A DNA stretch of 64,000 nt, from contig OX336339.1 in assembly GCA_946902875.1 (NCBI GenBank), positions 4,030,897 through 4,094,896 on the forward strand, given 5' to 3'. Shown here in pieces: positions 21,830-33,064 of the stretch. Source of the stretch: Nematopogon swammerdamellus. Taxonomy: Eukaryota; Arthropoda; Insecta; Lepidoptera; Adelidae. Position 1 is the stretch's first letter, and the number at the start of each line of letters is the position of its first letter. The position numbers and the translations under genes are program-made. The notes below the pieces were generated by a model. That model had not been told where the DNA came from. It did not search any database and saw only the letters and a program-made list of their open reading frames with translations.

Positions 21830-22165
21830 CGTATACCGTGTGGGGCCGGTACTTAAAAAGAATAACCCCACTGCATTTCTCCTCGTGCATGTCGTATAAG
21901 ACGACTAAGGGATAAGGATGCCGTGTTATAATGGGATAAGGTGGCGAAATGCTAGCCACCTCTCACCTTGGCAGGGTCCTTCCATCGATTCTTAACGCTT
22001 GATAGTTGTAAATGAAAATGAAGAACATTATGAGAGTGAAAGACGCAGCAAAGGGGTGTCAGGCAGGATTACAATTCAGTGGTGTGGATCGTGGCACGTG
22101 GAGATCCATTGTCTCTTCCTACCCCACTGATAAACAGGCGTGATGTCAAGTATTTATGTATGTAT
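21830..22165 (+). repeat. GTGGGGCCGGTACTT-family repeat, chimeric
   Basis: The first 150 bp match the family; after CTTGGCAGGGTCCTTCCATC the sequence changes to an unrelated TGTAAATGAAAATGAAGAAC segment, but still ends in a TATGTATG tail. Confidence 0.7.
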
Positions 22166-22478
22166 GAATGTATTGCCAATTCTGCCACTCACTAATACTT
22201 CATACAAGGGCCACATACTCGTGAACCACTGATCAAATACCATTGCAACATATTTACCGCCGACGACGACGGAAGAAAATTGACAACGCAAGCGAAAACA
22301 TTAGTGAGATTTCCAAAGTTGGGGCCGAACAAACTTTGGAACACCGGAAAAATTTGCTAATCGATTTGAAACTGATTGATCATCGTGACATCAGTTAAAA
22401 CGCCAAACAGGCTTGAAGACTAATGAATGAAATGAATGAGTGTTTTGTTTAGTTAACATACTAGTATATACTGGTACC

Positions 22479-22520
22479 CAAAGAGTTTGTATTACGTCGC
22501 TGCGTAATACAAACTCTTTG
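22479..22520. repeat. Perfect 18-bp hairpin
   Basis: CAAAGAGTTTGTATTACG (22479-22496), loop TCGCTG, then its exact complement at 22503-22520. CTGGTACC flanks both sides. Confidence 0.95.
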
Positions 22521-22640
22521 CTGGTACCTAACTAAACTTAAAAAATAAGGTAACAACATATCCGATTAAAACATAGACAGACAGATAGACAGCGTAGGCT
22601 TAGTAAGTAATAGGGTCCCCTAGCGGATACTTAACCCCCA

Positions 22641-23274
22641 AAATTAGTCGAATTAAACTGCCTGCCTGCCTAAACAATCATAGAACTTTATCGGTATCGG
22701 TACCCCTCTAGGTCGAAATACAGTTAACACTACGCCGTAGTCAAACTACACTATGATCGTAGTCAAAATTTGTATGAAAAGTTTTAAGTGTCGCATCACT
22801 CATATCTAGTATTCTCTTACAGCCGCTGAACGTGTTAAAATTTCAAATTCAACAAAATTGTTCCTGCCGTCACGTACACGTTCCTAACGTCACGTACTGT
22901 TCGTACCGTCACGTACACGTTCAGGCGTAACAGCTATTCCAACATGTGCAGTTTAAATGTGCGAAACTAACGGATCCACAGCCCGCAAGCCAGGCTTACT
23001 GTTTCCTTTGTGAATCAACACTTAGCATGTTCATCGCGCCTCGTGGTATCAAGTGCAGTTATTTAGAAGTGTCAGTGATTCATTGGTGATTGGAGTTCTT
23101 CGATGTGGATCGTTAAGGTTTGATAGCATTCATCAGTAGTGAGTGATAGGTTTATATTTACTGTCTCTTTTATTGTCACTTTAAGAAGCTTAACCGTTAT
23201 ATCAGTAATTGATTTCAAAATTGTAAAAATAAGAAAAGAATGTACAGAAAATACAGTCATAGGCGCCATTACAT
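22641..23274. other. Non-coding; triple CGTCACGTAC motif
   Basis: No gene. GTCACGTAC occurs three times at about 22870, 22891 and 22909, twice followed by ACGTTC; it contains a CACGT core. Whether this is regulatory cannot be told here. Confidence 0.5.
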
Positions 23275-23780
23275 TACAAATACTTATGTTGAACAAATCA
23301 CAGATTAGGCCGGTGATGGAATACTGTAGTAACATTTGGGAAGGCAGCCCCCAATAGGTATCTGTTGGTGTCTTTGGATTCAATACAGCGCCGAGCCGTC
23401 CGTCTGGTGGAAGACCCGAAACTGACTGATGATCTGGAGTCTCTCAGTCACAGAATATTTGTAGGGTTACTTAGTCTGTTCTACAGGTACTATCATGGAC
23501 GCTGCTCGGAGGAACTTGCTTCCCTTATTCCTTGCCATACAACCTATCTTCGCAGCTCTCGCCGCAGAGAAACTGAGAGCCCTTTTGTTGTTGGCATTGG
23601 GCTTTTGAGAACCCATTGGTTCTCAAAATCGTTTCTTTGTCGCACCGCTAGGGTGTGGAACGCCTAGCAACAGTCCGCAAACTGCTGGCATAGCGCCTCA
23701 CTGAGCGTGGTTTCGCGAGGAGAGGGGTATTTGGCTCTCTCGACTGTACCATTGGTCCCTCGACAGAGCAATGTTGGTTT
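23275..23780 (+). pseudogene. LINE reverse transcriptase, C-terminal part
   Basis: Reads NKSQIRPVMEYCSNIWEGSP, then in another frame SLDSIQRRAVRLVEDPKLTD and LFYRYYHGRCSEELASLIPC, then RTARVWNA before the frame is lost. This is the end of a Jockey-like ORF2. 5'-truncated with frameshifts. Closely related to 41377-41860. Confidence 0.8.
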
Positions 23781-24514
23781 ACATAAAAAAAACCTTACAA
23801 TATAAATTACTTTGTTTTGTATAAATTACAGTTTGACCTTATGTAATAATGTTACAACCTGTTTACATTTTCATTTTCTCTATCTTATTTTTATTATTAT
23901 AAGTTTTTATGACAATGAGGGCATGGTTTTTGGCTGGATTTTGAAGATTTCTCCTATCCATATTCATCCTTACCTGATGCACCGTTATCATTATTTATAA
24001 TAATTAATAGGAAAATTCATGGTAAATTTTTTTCGAAGACTACTTAAATTGTTTTACTCGTATTTCATTGCACGGATTCTCCTCAAGCTGAACTTCAACG
24101 CTTCTCAATTGTTCCATAAGTGTGTAAAAAGATAACAAAATTCAAAACATATTTAAATTAAGTGGTTTTTGTGCAAGGTGCTCTTAAAGATTTTAGCACA
24201 TTCTTTCTTTACAAGCACTATATACCTACCTTATTTATCACGGAATGTGTATGCTTGGAACTGAGTCATCCTTCCTTCGGATGATGTATATAATAAAGAC
24301 GAATTATTATTAGTCTTAGGTGGATAAATGAAATGAATGATATAACCGAAAGGTTAAAATATTATTAACAGTCTCTAATTTAAAATCTATTTCCTTTGTT
24401 TTGTCTCCTGTTGGTATTTTTATTCATTGGTTGGTTGTATTGCTGTTTTTTTCTAATAATATTAGTTTCCTTTATGTCAATATGACGCATTTTATTACAT
24501 AAAATAATTGGTTC

Positions 24515-24570
24515 TAGACCAGCGGTTCTCAATCTATGGTACTGCTTCGAGGTGGTTGCCGACTGCCGTG
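24515..24570 (+). mobile_element. hAT-like left end, isolated
   Basis: CCAGCGGTTCTCAATCTATG is the usual form of a hAT terminal repeat. No matching right end was found; the GTGGGGCC-family repeat (24590-24868, minus) follows at once. Confidence 0.45.
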
Positions 24571-24992
24571 TTCTGTGTTACACAATGATAATATACATAC
24601 ATACCACACACGCTGTATCCCGACAATCAGGGTAAGCAGAGTAATCGGTGTTGTGCTGCAAGTACTCTGGAAAATTGCAGCACAACATCGACCACCACTT
24701 TTAGCAAAGTATTCGGACAAGATAACTATCAAGCAGCAAGTAAGGCATAAAAATCTGGGCACAAAGACCCACCTGCTGCACGACTTCGGTGGAACGACCG
24801 TGCCAAGGTGAGAGGTGGCTATCCTGTCGCCCTTTAGCACGGCATCTCGTCCTTATCCCTTAGTAAATGATAATATGTTAAAGGAGAAATAAAGACATTT
24901 GAATTTCATTTCTTGGTATTCGTTTAACCGACTTTTAATTCGTTATCTTAAAATTATGTACATCGTTAATTCGATTCGTGTATCATCTAGTA

Positions 24993-25680
24993 CAGCCATA
25001 CTCAACCTTTTTTTCCCTTGGGCCACATAGTCGCTACTTCTACACATTGCGGGCCGCAATTATCTAGCTGACACTGTATGTGTATTACATAAAATATAAC
25101 TACAATAAAACGCAACATTTGAAATTAATAAGCATTTATTTAAAAATGAATGTGATTTTTGCCACCGAGACAAACTTTTGACAATTCATTTGAAATTAAT
25201 AAGCATTTATTTAAAAATTAATGTGATTTTTGACACTGAGACAAACTTTTGACAATTTTTGATAAATCTGGCACGTAATTACTGCATGCTACTCTCAAAA
25301 CGTCATCTAGGGGCGAATCAGTAAGCCGAGATCTGTAGAAATTTTTCGCATATTTCATTTTTGAATACGAGGATCCGCACATGTATGTTGACGCAAACAA
25401 CGTCAGGAGCAAGTGTGCGCAATTTTTGATCGTTTCAAAGTTATCGGGTACTAATCTCCGGAATTCTTCGTATTGGTTAGAGTTTTGGTTCGTAAAAGTG
25501 AGGAATGAGAGTGAGCGAGTGAAATAATGAATAAATAAAGAACATAATTTTTGCACAATTTTTTTACCGTTATCAATAAAATACTACTGTTAATCTAAAA
25601 ATACTGTACTAGGCTTTGGGCCGCGCAGAAAAGGCTAGCGGGCCACTTGCGGCCCGCGGGCCGCAGGTTGAGTATGGAGG
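24993..25680. mobile_element. 688-bp hAT element with decayed transposase
   Basis: Ends CAGCCATACTCAACCT and AGGTTGAGTATGGAGG are inverted repeats, flanked by a perfect 8-bp duplication ATCTAGTA (24985-24992 and 25681-25688), which is diagnostic of hAT. On the minus strand (25556-25218) an ORF carries LFASTYMCGSSYSKMK and YRSRLTDSPLDDVLRVACSN, the C-terminal dimerisation region of hAT transposases. An 81-bp direct duplication occurs at about 25120-25255. The rest of the transposase is missing. Confidence 0.9.
25218..25556 (-). pseudogene. hAT transposase C-terminal remnant
   Basis: 112 codons inside the hAT element. It matches the family's C-terminal (Dimer_Tnp_hAT-type) region: a hydrophobic helix before FASTYMCGSSYSKMK, then a YRSRLTD motif, then the helix ending DLSKIVKSL. 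The N-terminal zinc finger and catalytic core are absent, so it cannot be functional by itself. Confidence 0.8.
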
Positions 25681-26247
25681 ATCTAGTACCAAAATCATTA
25701 TGTACATAATATGTAAATCTAATGAATATTATATAATATATTATATACGTATGCAAATTAAATAATGTATGCAGTTTTAGCTTGTAGTTTATCAAACTTT
25801 ACGTTTAAAAACATTGCCACAATATTTTCTTATTCGCCTGCAATTACTTCTCCCAAATACTAAGGTTTAGCTAGAATTGAATGCCTTATCGCATTAAGCT
25901 CGCATATTGTACCTAATTTGTACGAATTGATGTTTAATAAAGAATATTATAATAATAGTAATCTTCAAATTTTAAAATTTGTTCATCGATGTAATTGAAA
26001 TTGTGAAGTCACATAGGTAAGATACCTACGTGACTGCAATATACATTGCGGCTAGGTTGACCAGAAACAAATTTTGCCGGTGCGACGACAAAAATATTAC
26101 CTAGAAGAGAACAATGCCTTGCACCTAACTGTCTACAAATTCCTTTGTTCACTGACCCACAATGAGATTCCTCATCCATCATTTAGCAATTTGTTCACAC
26201 TTCACTGGTTGATGACCGGACCGGACTGATGGTATGCTTTCTAATTG

Positions 26248-26388
26248 TTTTTTTTTTTATGGAAACTGACACTGTTGGCTACGTCACCTACAATATCCGT
26301 GATGTTAGCCCATAACACGGGGTGAACTTGGTGCCACGTCAGTGCTTCCCTTCGGTCGTGCCGGATGCACTGAACTGGACGGAAAACG
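26248..26388 (-). repeat. SINE 3' part
   Basis: T-run, ATGGAAACTGACACTGTTGG, then to ACTGAACTGGACGGAAAACG. 5'-truncated copy. Confidence 0.85.
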
Positions 26389-27398
26389 CAAAAAATCATG
26401 CTGATGCATGATGCTGCAAAGTATCATGCAATATGGTTTCATACATACACACCGCACGCTGTATTCCGACAATCCGCGTTAGCAGAGTAATCGGTGTTGT
26501 GCTGCACGTACTCTTGTAAATTACAGCACAACACCGACCACTACGTTTAGCAAAGTATTCGGACAAGATAACTTTCAAGCAGCAAGTAAGGCACGAAGAC
26601 CCACCTGCTGCGTTACTCGGTGGAAGGACCGCACCAAGGTGAGAGGTGGCTAGCCTGCCGCCCTTCAGCACGGGATCTTGCCTTTATCCCTTAGTCGTAT
26701 TTTACGACATGCGCGAGGAGAGATGCAGTGGGGCAAAGTACTTCTGCGAGTGGAGATGGTTTTTAGGGTTCCGTATCCGTCGTACGGGACCATATTACTA
26801 AGCCTACGCCGTCTGTCTGTCTGTCTGTCCGAGGGCTGTATCTCTTGAACCGTAATAGGTAGCGCGTTGAAATTTTGATCTCGTGGCGTTCTGACCCATT
26901 CTCAGGATCCACTGAAAAAAAAAAATTTTTTTTCGACCCAATTACATTTAATTTTGAGGGGCGTTCTGACCCACTTACCAGAAAACACAGATACAGTAAG
27001 TGAACTTCCTTTGTGGCAATTTGCAAACCTCCTATCATTTCTGCTGCCCTGGTACTTTATAGCCATTCATTGGCGGTGCGGCGCGGTGCGGCGCGGCGCG
27101 GAGCGGCGCGGTGTGGCGCGGTGCGGTGCGGCGCGGGCGGAGCATACGAATTTCACGCGAGCGAAGCCGCGGGCAAAAGCTAGTATATTATATAATTTTT
27201 ATATTATATTTTTACAACCTTAGAAATTCTAGCCAATTATTCCATTTAAAACATTCCGTTTGTTTCCTTTATTTTTCATTTTATTGATGTGAATAAAAAA
27301 GTTAAAAATACTTCTATGTTTTGTTAATTTAGAATTATTAGTTGTATTTGATAAATAAAATAAATAATGAAAGACAATAAACTATTTGACAATATCAA

Positions 27399-27740
27399 TC
27401 AATACTAATAATAAATCTGTAAGGGGTGGTCATGGAGTAAGTTACTTTGTTTTAGGAAATATTGAGTTTGTAGTCTCTATGTATGATACTAAAGCTAAAT
27501 TGACGATTTTTAGAAATCTTTTCTGTATGTATGTATGTATGTATGTATGTATGTTCCTCCATAACTCCTTAAGCCATCATCCGAATTTGATGAAACTTAG
27601 TACAAGCCCATTTTACTATACGGGACACAGGATAGGCTAACTAAAATTCACTTCCGGCTACGCTAAGATGTGGCTCCCATACAAATCGAATCGAATTAAA
27701 AGCGGCGCGGGGCGGCGGCGGCGGTTTGTGGCGGCTAGCT
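27399..27740 (+). mobile_element. Helitron-like 5' end and interior
   Basis: TCAATACTAATAATAAATCT after an A is the 5' terminus type also seen (inverted) at 56561. The interior has the GTATGTATGTATG, GACACAGGATAGGCTAACTA and ACGCTAAGATGTGGC blocks, then runs into GGCGGCGGCGGCGG. No CTAG end follows directly. Confidence 0.6.
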
Positions 27741-28083
27741 AGCGGAGGCTGGCGGCGGAGGCGGATGCGCGGGCGCGCGCACGGCGCGGGGTGCGGTCTG
27801 GCCGAGCGCGGTGTGTGTATGCATTGTCTCGAGCCAAAGGTTTACTGCATTAGGTATCTATGTGATTAATTTTAGGTGCAAACCAAACAAATTTTAGGTA
27901 AATGTGTTGTTGCAAGTCGATGCTAGCGGATATTTACTTAACTGGAGTTCCTATTTGATTTAAGTTATTTGATCGTATGTTTATTATATTGTACGTAGTG
28001 TAGTATGCGCGCACTATTAGCGAAAAGATTCTTATTTTTACCCGACTACGGCGAAGCGAAAATGAGAGTTATGTGTTTGACCG

Positions 28084-28204
28084 GTATGTATGTATGTATG
28101 TATGTATGTATGTATGTATGTATGTATGTATGTATGTATGTATGTATGTATGTATGTATGTATGTATGTATGTATGTATGTATGTATGTATATATGTATG
28201 TTCA
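28084..28204. repeat. (ATGT)n microsatellite
   Basis: About 30 copies of TATG, one interrupted near the end (TATATATG). It lies inside a repeat beginning ACCCGACTACGGCGAAGCGA (28040). The Met-Tyr-Val-Cys ORFs here are artefacts. Confidence 0.99.
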
Positions 28205-28522
28205 TCTGTTCCCTCATACATAACTTCGAAACTACTTATCATAATTTGACAAATGAGGTATCGTTGGATGCGTCTTGACGCTGGATAGAGGCTATGTGAC
28301 GTCCCTTAAAATTGTATATGGCGCCCTCTAAAGGACATAAAGTCATGACCTAAAAAAATTTTTTTTAATGATGTCGTCTTTGGGATCAAATGAAAGGGCT
28401 TAATTAACACATTTCAAAAATTTATATATTGTTAGCTGTTGCTTTCGGATTTACTTGCATACACCCGATAATTGGGAATAATTTCTAAAATCAGGCCTCA
28501 CTCCGAACCTACCCAAAATACA

Positions 28523-29865
28523 TCCTACTAATATTATAAACGCGAAAGTTTGTGAATGAGTTGCGTTCAGGAAGACGATAAACGTACTCAAAGAAAGTAA
28601 GTAACTAATGGCGAGGCCGAAGGCCGAGCTGCGTTCGGGAAGACTATAAACCTTCTCGAAGAAAGTAAGTAACAAAAGGCGAGGCCGAAGGCCGAGCTGC
28701 GTTCAGGAAGAGGATAAACCTTCTCGAAGACAGTAAGTAACTATGGGCGAGACCGAAGGCCGAGATGTGTTCAGGAACAAGATAAACATTTTCGAAGAAA
28801 GTAAGTAACAAAGAAGTTACTTTCTTCAAGAAGATTTATGGTCTTCCTGAACGCAGCTCGGCCTTCGGACTCGCTCACTGTTACTTACATTCTTCGAAAA
28901 GGTTATCCTCTTTCTGAACGAAGCTCGGCCTTCGGCCTCGCCCTTTGTTACTTGCTTTCTTAAAGATGGTTTATCCTCTTCCTGAACGCAGCTCGGCCTT
29001 CGGCCTCGCCCATAGTTACTTACTGTCTTCGAAAAGGTTTATCGTCTTCCTAAACGCAGCTCGGCCTTCGGCCTCGCCCTCTGTAACTTACTTTCTCCGA
29101 GAAGGTTTATGGTCTTCCTGAACGCAGCTCGGCCTTCGGCCTCGCCCTCTGTTACTTTTTTCGGAAAGGTTATCCTCTTCCTGAACGCAGCTCGGCCTTC
29201 GGCCTCGCCCATAGTTACTTACTGTCTTCTAGAAGGTTTATCGTCTTCCTGAACGCAGCTCGGCCTTCGGCCTCGCCCTTTGTTACATACTTTCTTCGAG
29301 AAGTTTTATGGTATTCCTGAACGCAGCTCGGCCTTCGGCCTCGCCCTCTGTTACTTACTTTCTTTGAAAAGGTTATCCTCTTCCTGAACGCAGCTCGGCC
29401 TTCGGCCTCGCCCATAGTTACTTACTGTCTTCGAGAAGGTTTATCGTTTTCCTGAACGCAGCTCGGCCTTCGGCCTCGCCCTCTGTTACTTACTTTCTTC
29501 GAAAAGGTTACCTTCATCCTGAACGCAGCTCGGCCTTCGGCCTCGCCCATAGTTACTTACTGTCTTCGAGAAGGTTTATCGTTTTCCTGAACGCAGCTCG
29601 GCCTTCGGCCTCGCCCTCTGTTACTTACTTTCTTCGAAAAGGTTACCCTTATCCTGAACGCAGCTCGGCCTTCGGCCTCGCCCATAGTTACTTACTGTCT
29701 TCGAGAAGGTTTATCGTCTTCCTGAACGCAATTCCGCCTTCGGCCTCAAAAAGTTACTCACTTTCTTCGAGACGGTTTATCGTTTAAGTACCTGAATCCA
29801 GCTCGCCCTTAGTTCTTCCTTTGAAATACGAATTTCACGCGAGCGAAGCCGCGGGCAAAAGCTAG
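28523..29865 (+). mobile_element. Complete non-autonomous Helitron with inverted tandem arrays
   Basis: The 5' end TCCTACTAATATTATAAACG follows an A (28522). The 3' end GCGAAGCCGCGGGCAAAAG then CTAG (29862-29865) precedes a T: the A|TC...CTAG|T signature, with a GC-rich hairpin before CTAG. The interior is a tandem array of about 66-69-bp units with the palindromic core TCGGCCTTCGGCCTCG. About four units run one way (28555-28805) and about fourteen run the other way (28811-29815). No Rep/helicase ORF. Confidence 0.85.
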
Positions 29866-30102
29866 TGCTTTATATAAATGAACGCTACTTATTGCTGTGC
29901 GTGACTCTTTGTATTTAAATATTTGCTAAATTAAAATACATTCAGTTTACACTTATTGCTACAAAGGAAGTTCACTTACTGTAGGTATCTGTGTTTTCTG
30001 GTAAGTGGGTCAGAACGCCCCTCAAAATTTAATGTAATTGGGTCGAAAGAATTTTTTTTTTTTTGACAGTGGGTCGTGAGAATGTAAAGAACGCCACGAG
30101 AT

Positions 30103-30222
30103 TCACAGAATATGTGTTATTTATTAATAATAATAACACATTCTGTGAATTTTTTTATTATTTATTGTTATATCGGCCATAATAATTAATTCATTATTAT
30201 GGCCGATATAACAACAAATAAT
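30103..30222. repeat. Two adjacent large palindromes
   Basis: TTCACAGAATATGTGTTAT pairs with ATAACACATTCTGTGAA across a short TA-rich loop, and TTGTTATATCGGCCATAAT pairs with ATTATGGCCGATATAACAA. In intact repeat copies each arm occurs once, so both arose by local inverted duplication. Confidence 0.9.
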
Positions 30223-30791
30223 AAAAAATACAAATAGAAAAAAATTAAGGGGGGTTCCCATACAAGAAACGTGTTTTTTTCAATGTATTTTTTTGTGATG
30301 CGAAAACCTCCTCGGTGCGTGAGTTCGACTCGCACTTGTTTTTTTTTTTATTTACTTTTATGAACCACTAGCTATCAGGAACCATTAGCGATTATAACGC
30401 GTATGTATAGGTCAACGAAAACAACTGACCATTCGCCAATCAGAATAGTACTTAGGTATCTTGGCAATTATAATTTGCGGTTTCAAATAAAAACATTTTG
30501 TGTGTGTTCATTATTGTCTCATACCTAAAAATTGACCTATGAAAACCCGGATGTATTCTCATTATTTTAATTTATATTATTTTATCTCTTCTCTGTGATT
30601 GATTACAAAATGCGATGTATGTCTGTTAATTTAATTAAATTATATTAATTAATACGAAAACTCGATAATGGGGATATTTCGCAGAGGTTCCATGATGGAA
30701 CAACTACGGGTATTTTTCACCTAAGAATAAAATGTATTCATGGTATTATCAATACTAACAATAAATCGGTAAGGGATGGTCATGGTGTAAG

Positions 30792-31176
30792 AAAAACTGG
30801 CCAAGTGCGAGTCGAACTCGCCCACGAGGGTTCCGTATCGCCATGTCACGGTCAGTGCCACTCACGCCATCTATGGCGTGTTTATGAAATGCTTCATATT
30901 AGTTAAAATTCACGATTAGTTAAAATGCTTATACTCTTTTCGGTAGATGGCGCACATATACTTTTTAGTTTCTTCTATGGAAACCCGCGTGAATTTTTTA
31001 CTTTTTCTTATTTGTATTTATATCGGCCATAATAACACATATTCTGTGAAAATTTCAACGGGCTACCTATATGGTTCAAGAGATACAGTACAGCCCTCGG
31101 ACAGACAGACAAGACAGACAGACGGCGGCGTAGGCTTAGTAATAGGGTCTCGTACCGGATACGGAACCATAAAAAA
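30792..31176 (+). repeat. GGTTCCG-family repeat
   Basis: Complete, from AAAAACTGGCCAAGTGCGAG to GGATACGGAACCATAAAAAA. It interrupts a Helitron-like 5' end (TCAATACTAACAATAAATCG at about 30748). Confidence 0.85.
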
Positions 31177-31199
31177 TAAAAGTAGAACTAAAAAACTAT

Positions 31200-31975
31200 C
31201 TATACATATAATACATATAATAAAATCGTAGAGGTAAGAAAGTCTGTACATTGAATGTATTCGGAAAAAAACTAACCAGGGTGATTAAAATGAGATACTG
31301 AACATGTTAGAACAGTTTTTGAAATTTTTGTTTGTTTGTTTGTTTGTTTGTCTGTACGCGCATCACGCAAAAACCACTGAACGGAATTAGACGAAACTTT
31401 GTATAGTGGCAGTTTATATGCCGGGTTAACATAATACGTAAAAAAAAAAACAAAAATAAAAAAAAATTAACAATTATAAACATTATTGCGCGTTTAAAAT
31501 CACGTAGTCCAAAGTACATAATTATATCTTGAGAACTGGCAGCAAATACAATTGAAATAAAATATTCATTCAAAATTTTAAAATAAGTAGATACAACGAA
31601 AATGACAGTTCTTCTTTTTTATAACTTGAACACAATAGTCTATACATATCTATTCTTTCTATACTTATCATAAAATCGTAAATGCAAAAATTTCTATTTG
31701 TACGCGCATCTCGCAAAAACCACTGAACGGAATTTGACGAAACTTTTTATAGTGACAGTGTATATCCCGGATGAACATAATAATTAAAAAATATAATAAA
31801 AATCACGTAATCCAAAGTAAAGGTAAAAAACAATTTTAAATGTCATGTTGACAACGGAGAACTGTCATCTCGACGTGAGCTGGCCGGTGACAAATTGTTT
31901 GATAAATAAAAATAATAATTGAAAGTCGAAGTTATGTCGCTGTCATTGGTGCAATAAAATTTATATATCTGTTGC
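31200..31975. other. Helitron-like interiors, no gene
   Basis: Two copies of a block (TACGCGCATC(A/T)CGCAAAAACC, CTGAACGGAATT) at about 31353 and 31698, each preceded by a CATAAAATCG-type 5' region. Nothing coding. Confidence 0.5.
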
Positions 31976-31977
31976 CC

Positions 31978-32560
31978 GCGGCTTCGCTCGCGTGAAATTC
32001 GTATTTAAAAAAAAGAAAGTAAGTAACTAAAGGCGGGCCCGAAGGCGGATCTGCGCTCACGTAAACGATAATCTTTTTTGATGAAAGTAACTAAGGGCGA
32101 GGCGGAAGGCGGAGCTGAGTTCAGGAAGAAGAAAAACATTCTTGAAGAAAGTAAGTAACTAAGGGCGAGGCCGAAGGCCGAGCTCTATTCTGGAAGACCA
32201 TAAACCTTCTCGAAGAAGGTAAGTAACTATGGGCGAGGCCGCAGGCCGAGCTGCGTTCAGGAAGAAGCTAAACCATCTTGAAGAATGTAAGTAACTAAGG
32301 CGAGGCCGAAGGCCGAGCTACGTTCGGATAATTGAAAAACCATCTCGAAGAAAGCAAGTAACTAAGGGCGAGGCCGAAGGCCGAGCTGCGTTCAGGAAGA
32401 AGCTAAACCATCTTGAAGAAAGTAAGTAACTAAGGCGAGGCCGAAGGCCGAGCTACGTTCTGACAAATGATAAACCATCTCGAAGAAAGCAAGTAACTAA
32501 GGGCGAGGCCGAAGGCCGAGCTTCGTTCAGGAAGAAGCTAAACCATCTCGAATAAAGTTA
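31978..32560 (-). mobile_element. Helitron-like end with tandem array
   Basis: The inverted tail GCCCGCGGCTTCGCTCGCGT at about 31977 is followed by eight units around GCGAGGCCGAAGGCCGAGCT (32032-32520). The terminal CTAG is lost (reads CAGAT). Same array family as 28523-29865. Confidence 0.75.
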
Positions 32561-32639
32561 ATTATTATTAAGATTGAGTTAATTTAATTTTAATTTTATT
32601 ATAAAGTCCACGCTTCTAACGGCAAATATACCGTGCATC

Positions 32640-33021
32640 CTAGAACCTCGCGGTTATTCCCGGCTGGATGGAAAGAGGCCCGATGCTATCACCTTAGTGC
32701 CATGGACTAAGGGTAGTTCTTTGATGTGGGACGCCACTTTTGTTCTCACATTGGCTCCAAGTCACGTTAGGACATCTTCAAGAGCGGCTGGCGCGGCCGA
32801 GGCTGGAGCGGAGAGCCTCAAACGCAGCAAATATAGAAATATAATTCAAGATTTCGAATTTGTTGCGTTTGCGGTTGAAACCCTCGGTCCATGGAGCAGT
32901 GAAGCCAAAAGAGGCTTGAGCTGGTTGACGCAACTGGTGTCCCGCCATCAAGGGCTTATGTACTTCATTCAAAGGGTAAGCCTTGCCATCCAGCGGGGTA
33001 ATCAGACGCAAGTGCTCTAAG
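32640..33021 (+). pseudogene. LINE C-terminal domain (RPDG/WDATC family)
   Basis: Begins with an RPDAITLVPW-like text, then SSLMWDATFVLTLAPSHVR, FEFVAFAVETLGPWSSEAKR and ISLAIQRGN-like VSLAIQRGNQ, ending in a stop near 33020. An open frame of 107 codons survives, but it is 5'-truncated. Confidence 0.8.
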
Positions 33022-33064
33022 AACATTTGAAAATTCCCGTTTTGATAGTTAGGTAGGTAGGTTT

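Larger units (their letters stand above)
26878..30102. mobile_element. 3.2-kb element with about 150-bp terminal inverted repeats
   Basis: The left end ATCTCGTGGCGTTCTGACCC (26878) and right end (30102) are inverted copies extending about 145 bp, sharing CGACCCAATTACATT, GGGGCGTTCTGACCCACTTA and AGTAAGTGAACTTCCTTTGT. The interior carries Helitron-like pieces, a GC-rich minisatellite (27075-27140), an (ATGT)n microsatellite and a full Helitron (28523-29865); no transposase ORF. Unidentified non-autonomous TIR element. Confidence 0.75.
26758..30345 (-). repeat. GGTTCCG-family repeat split by a 3.2-kb insertion
   Basis: The left piece (26758-26877) runs from TTTTTAGGGTTCCGTATCCG to CGTTGAAATTTT. 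The right piece (30103-30345) resumes with TCACAGAATATGTGTTATTT and ends GAGTTCGACTCGCACTTG plus T-run. Intact copies read straight through this junction. The right piece holds two large palindromes (30103-30150 and 30166-30222). Confidence 0.85.

Noticed and set aside
28005..28278. ORFs of Met-Tyr-Val-Cys repeats
   Set aside because: Pure translation of an (ATGT)n microsatellite.
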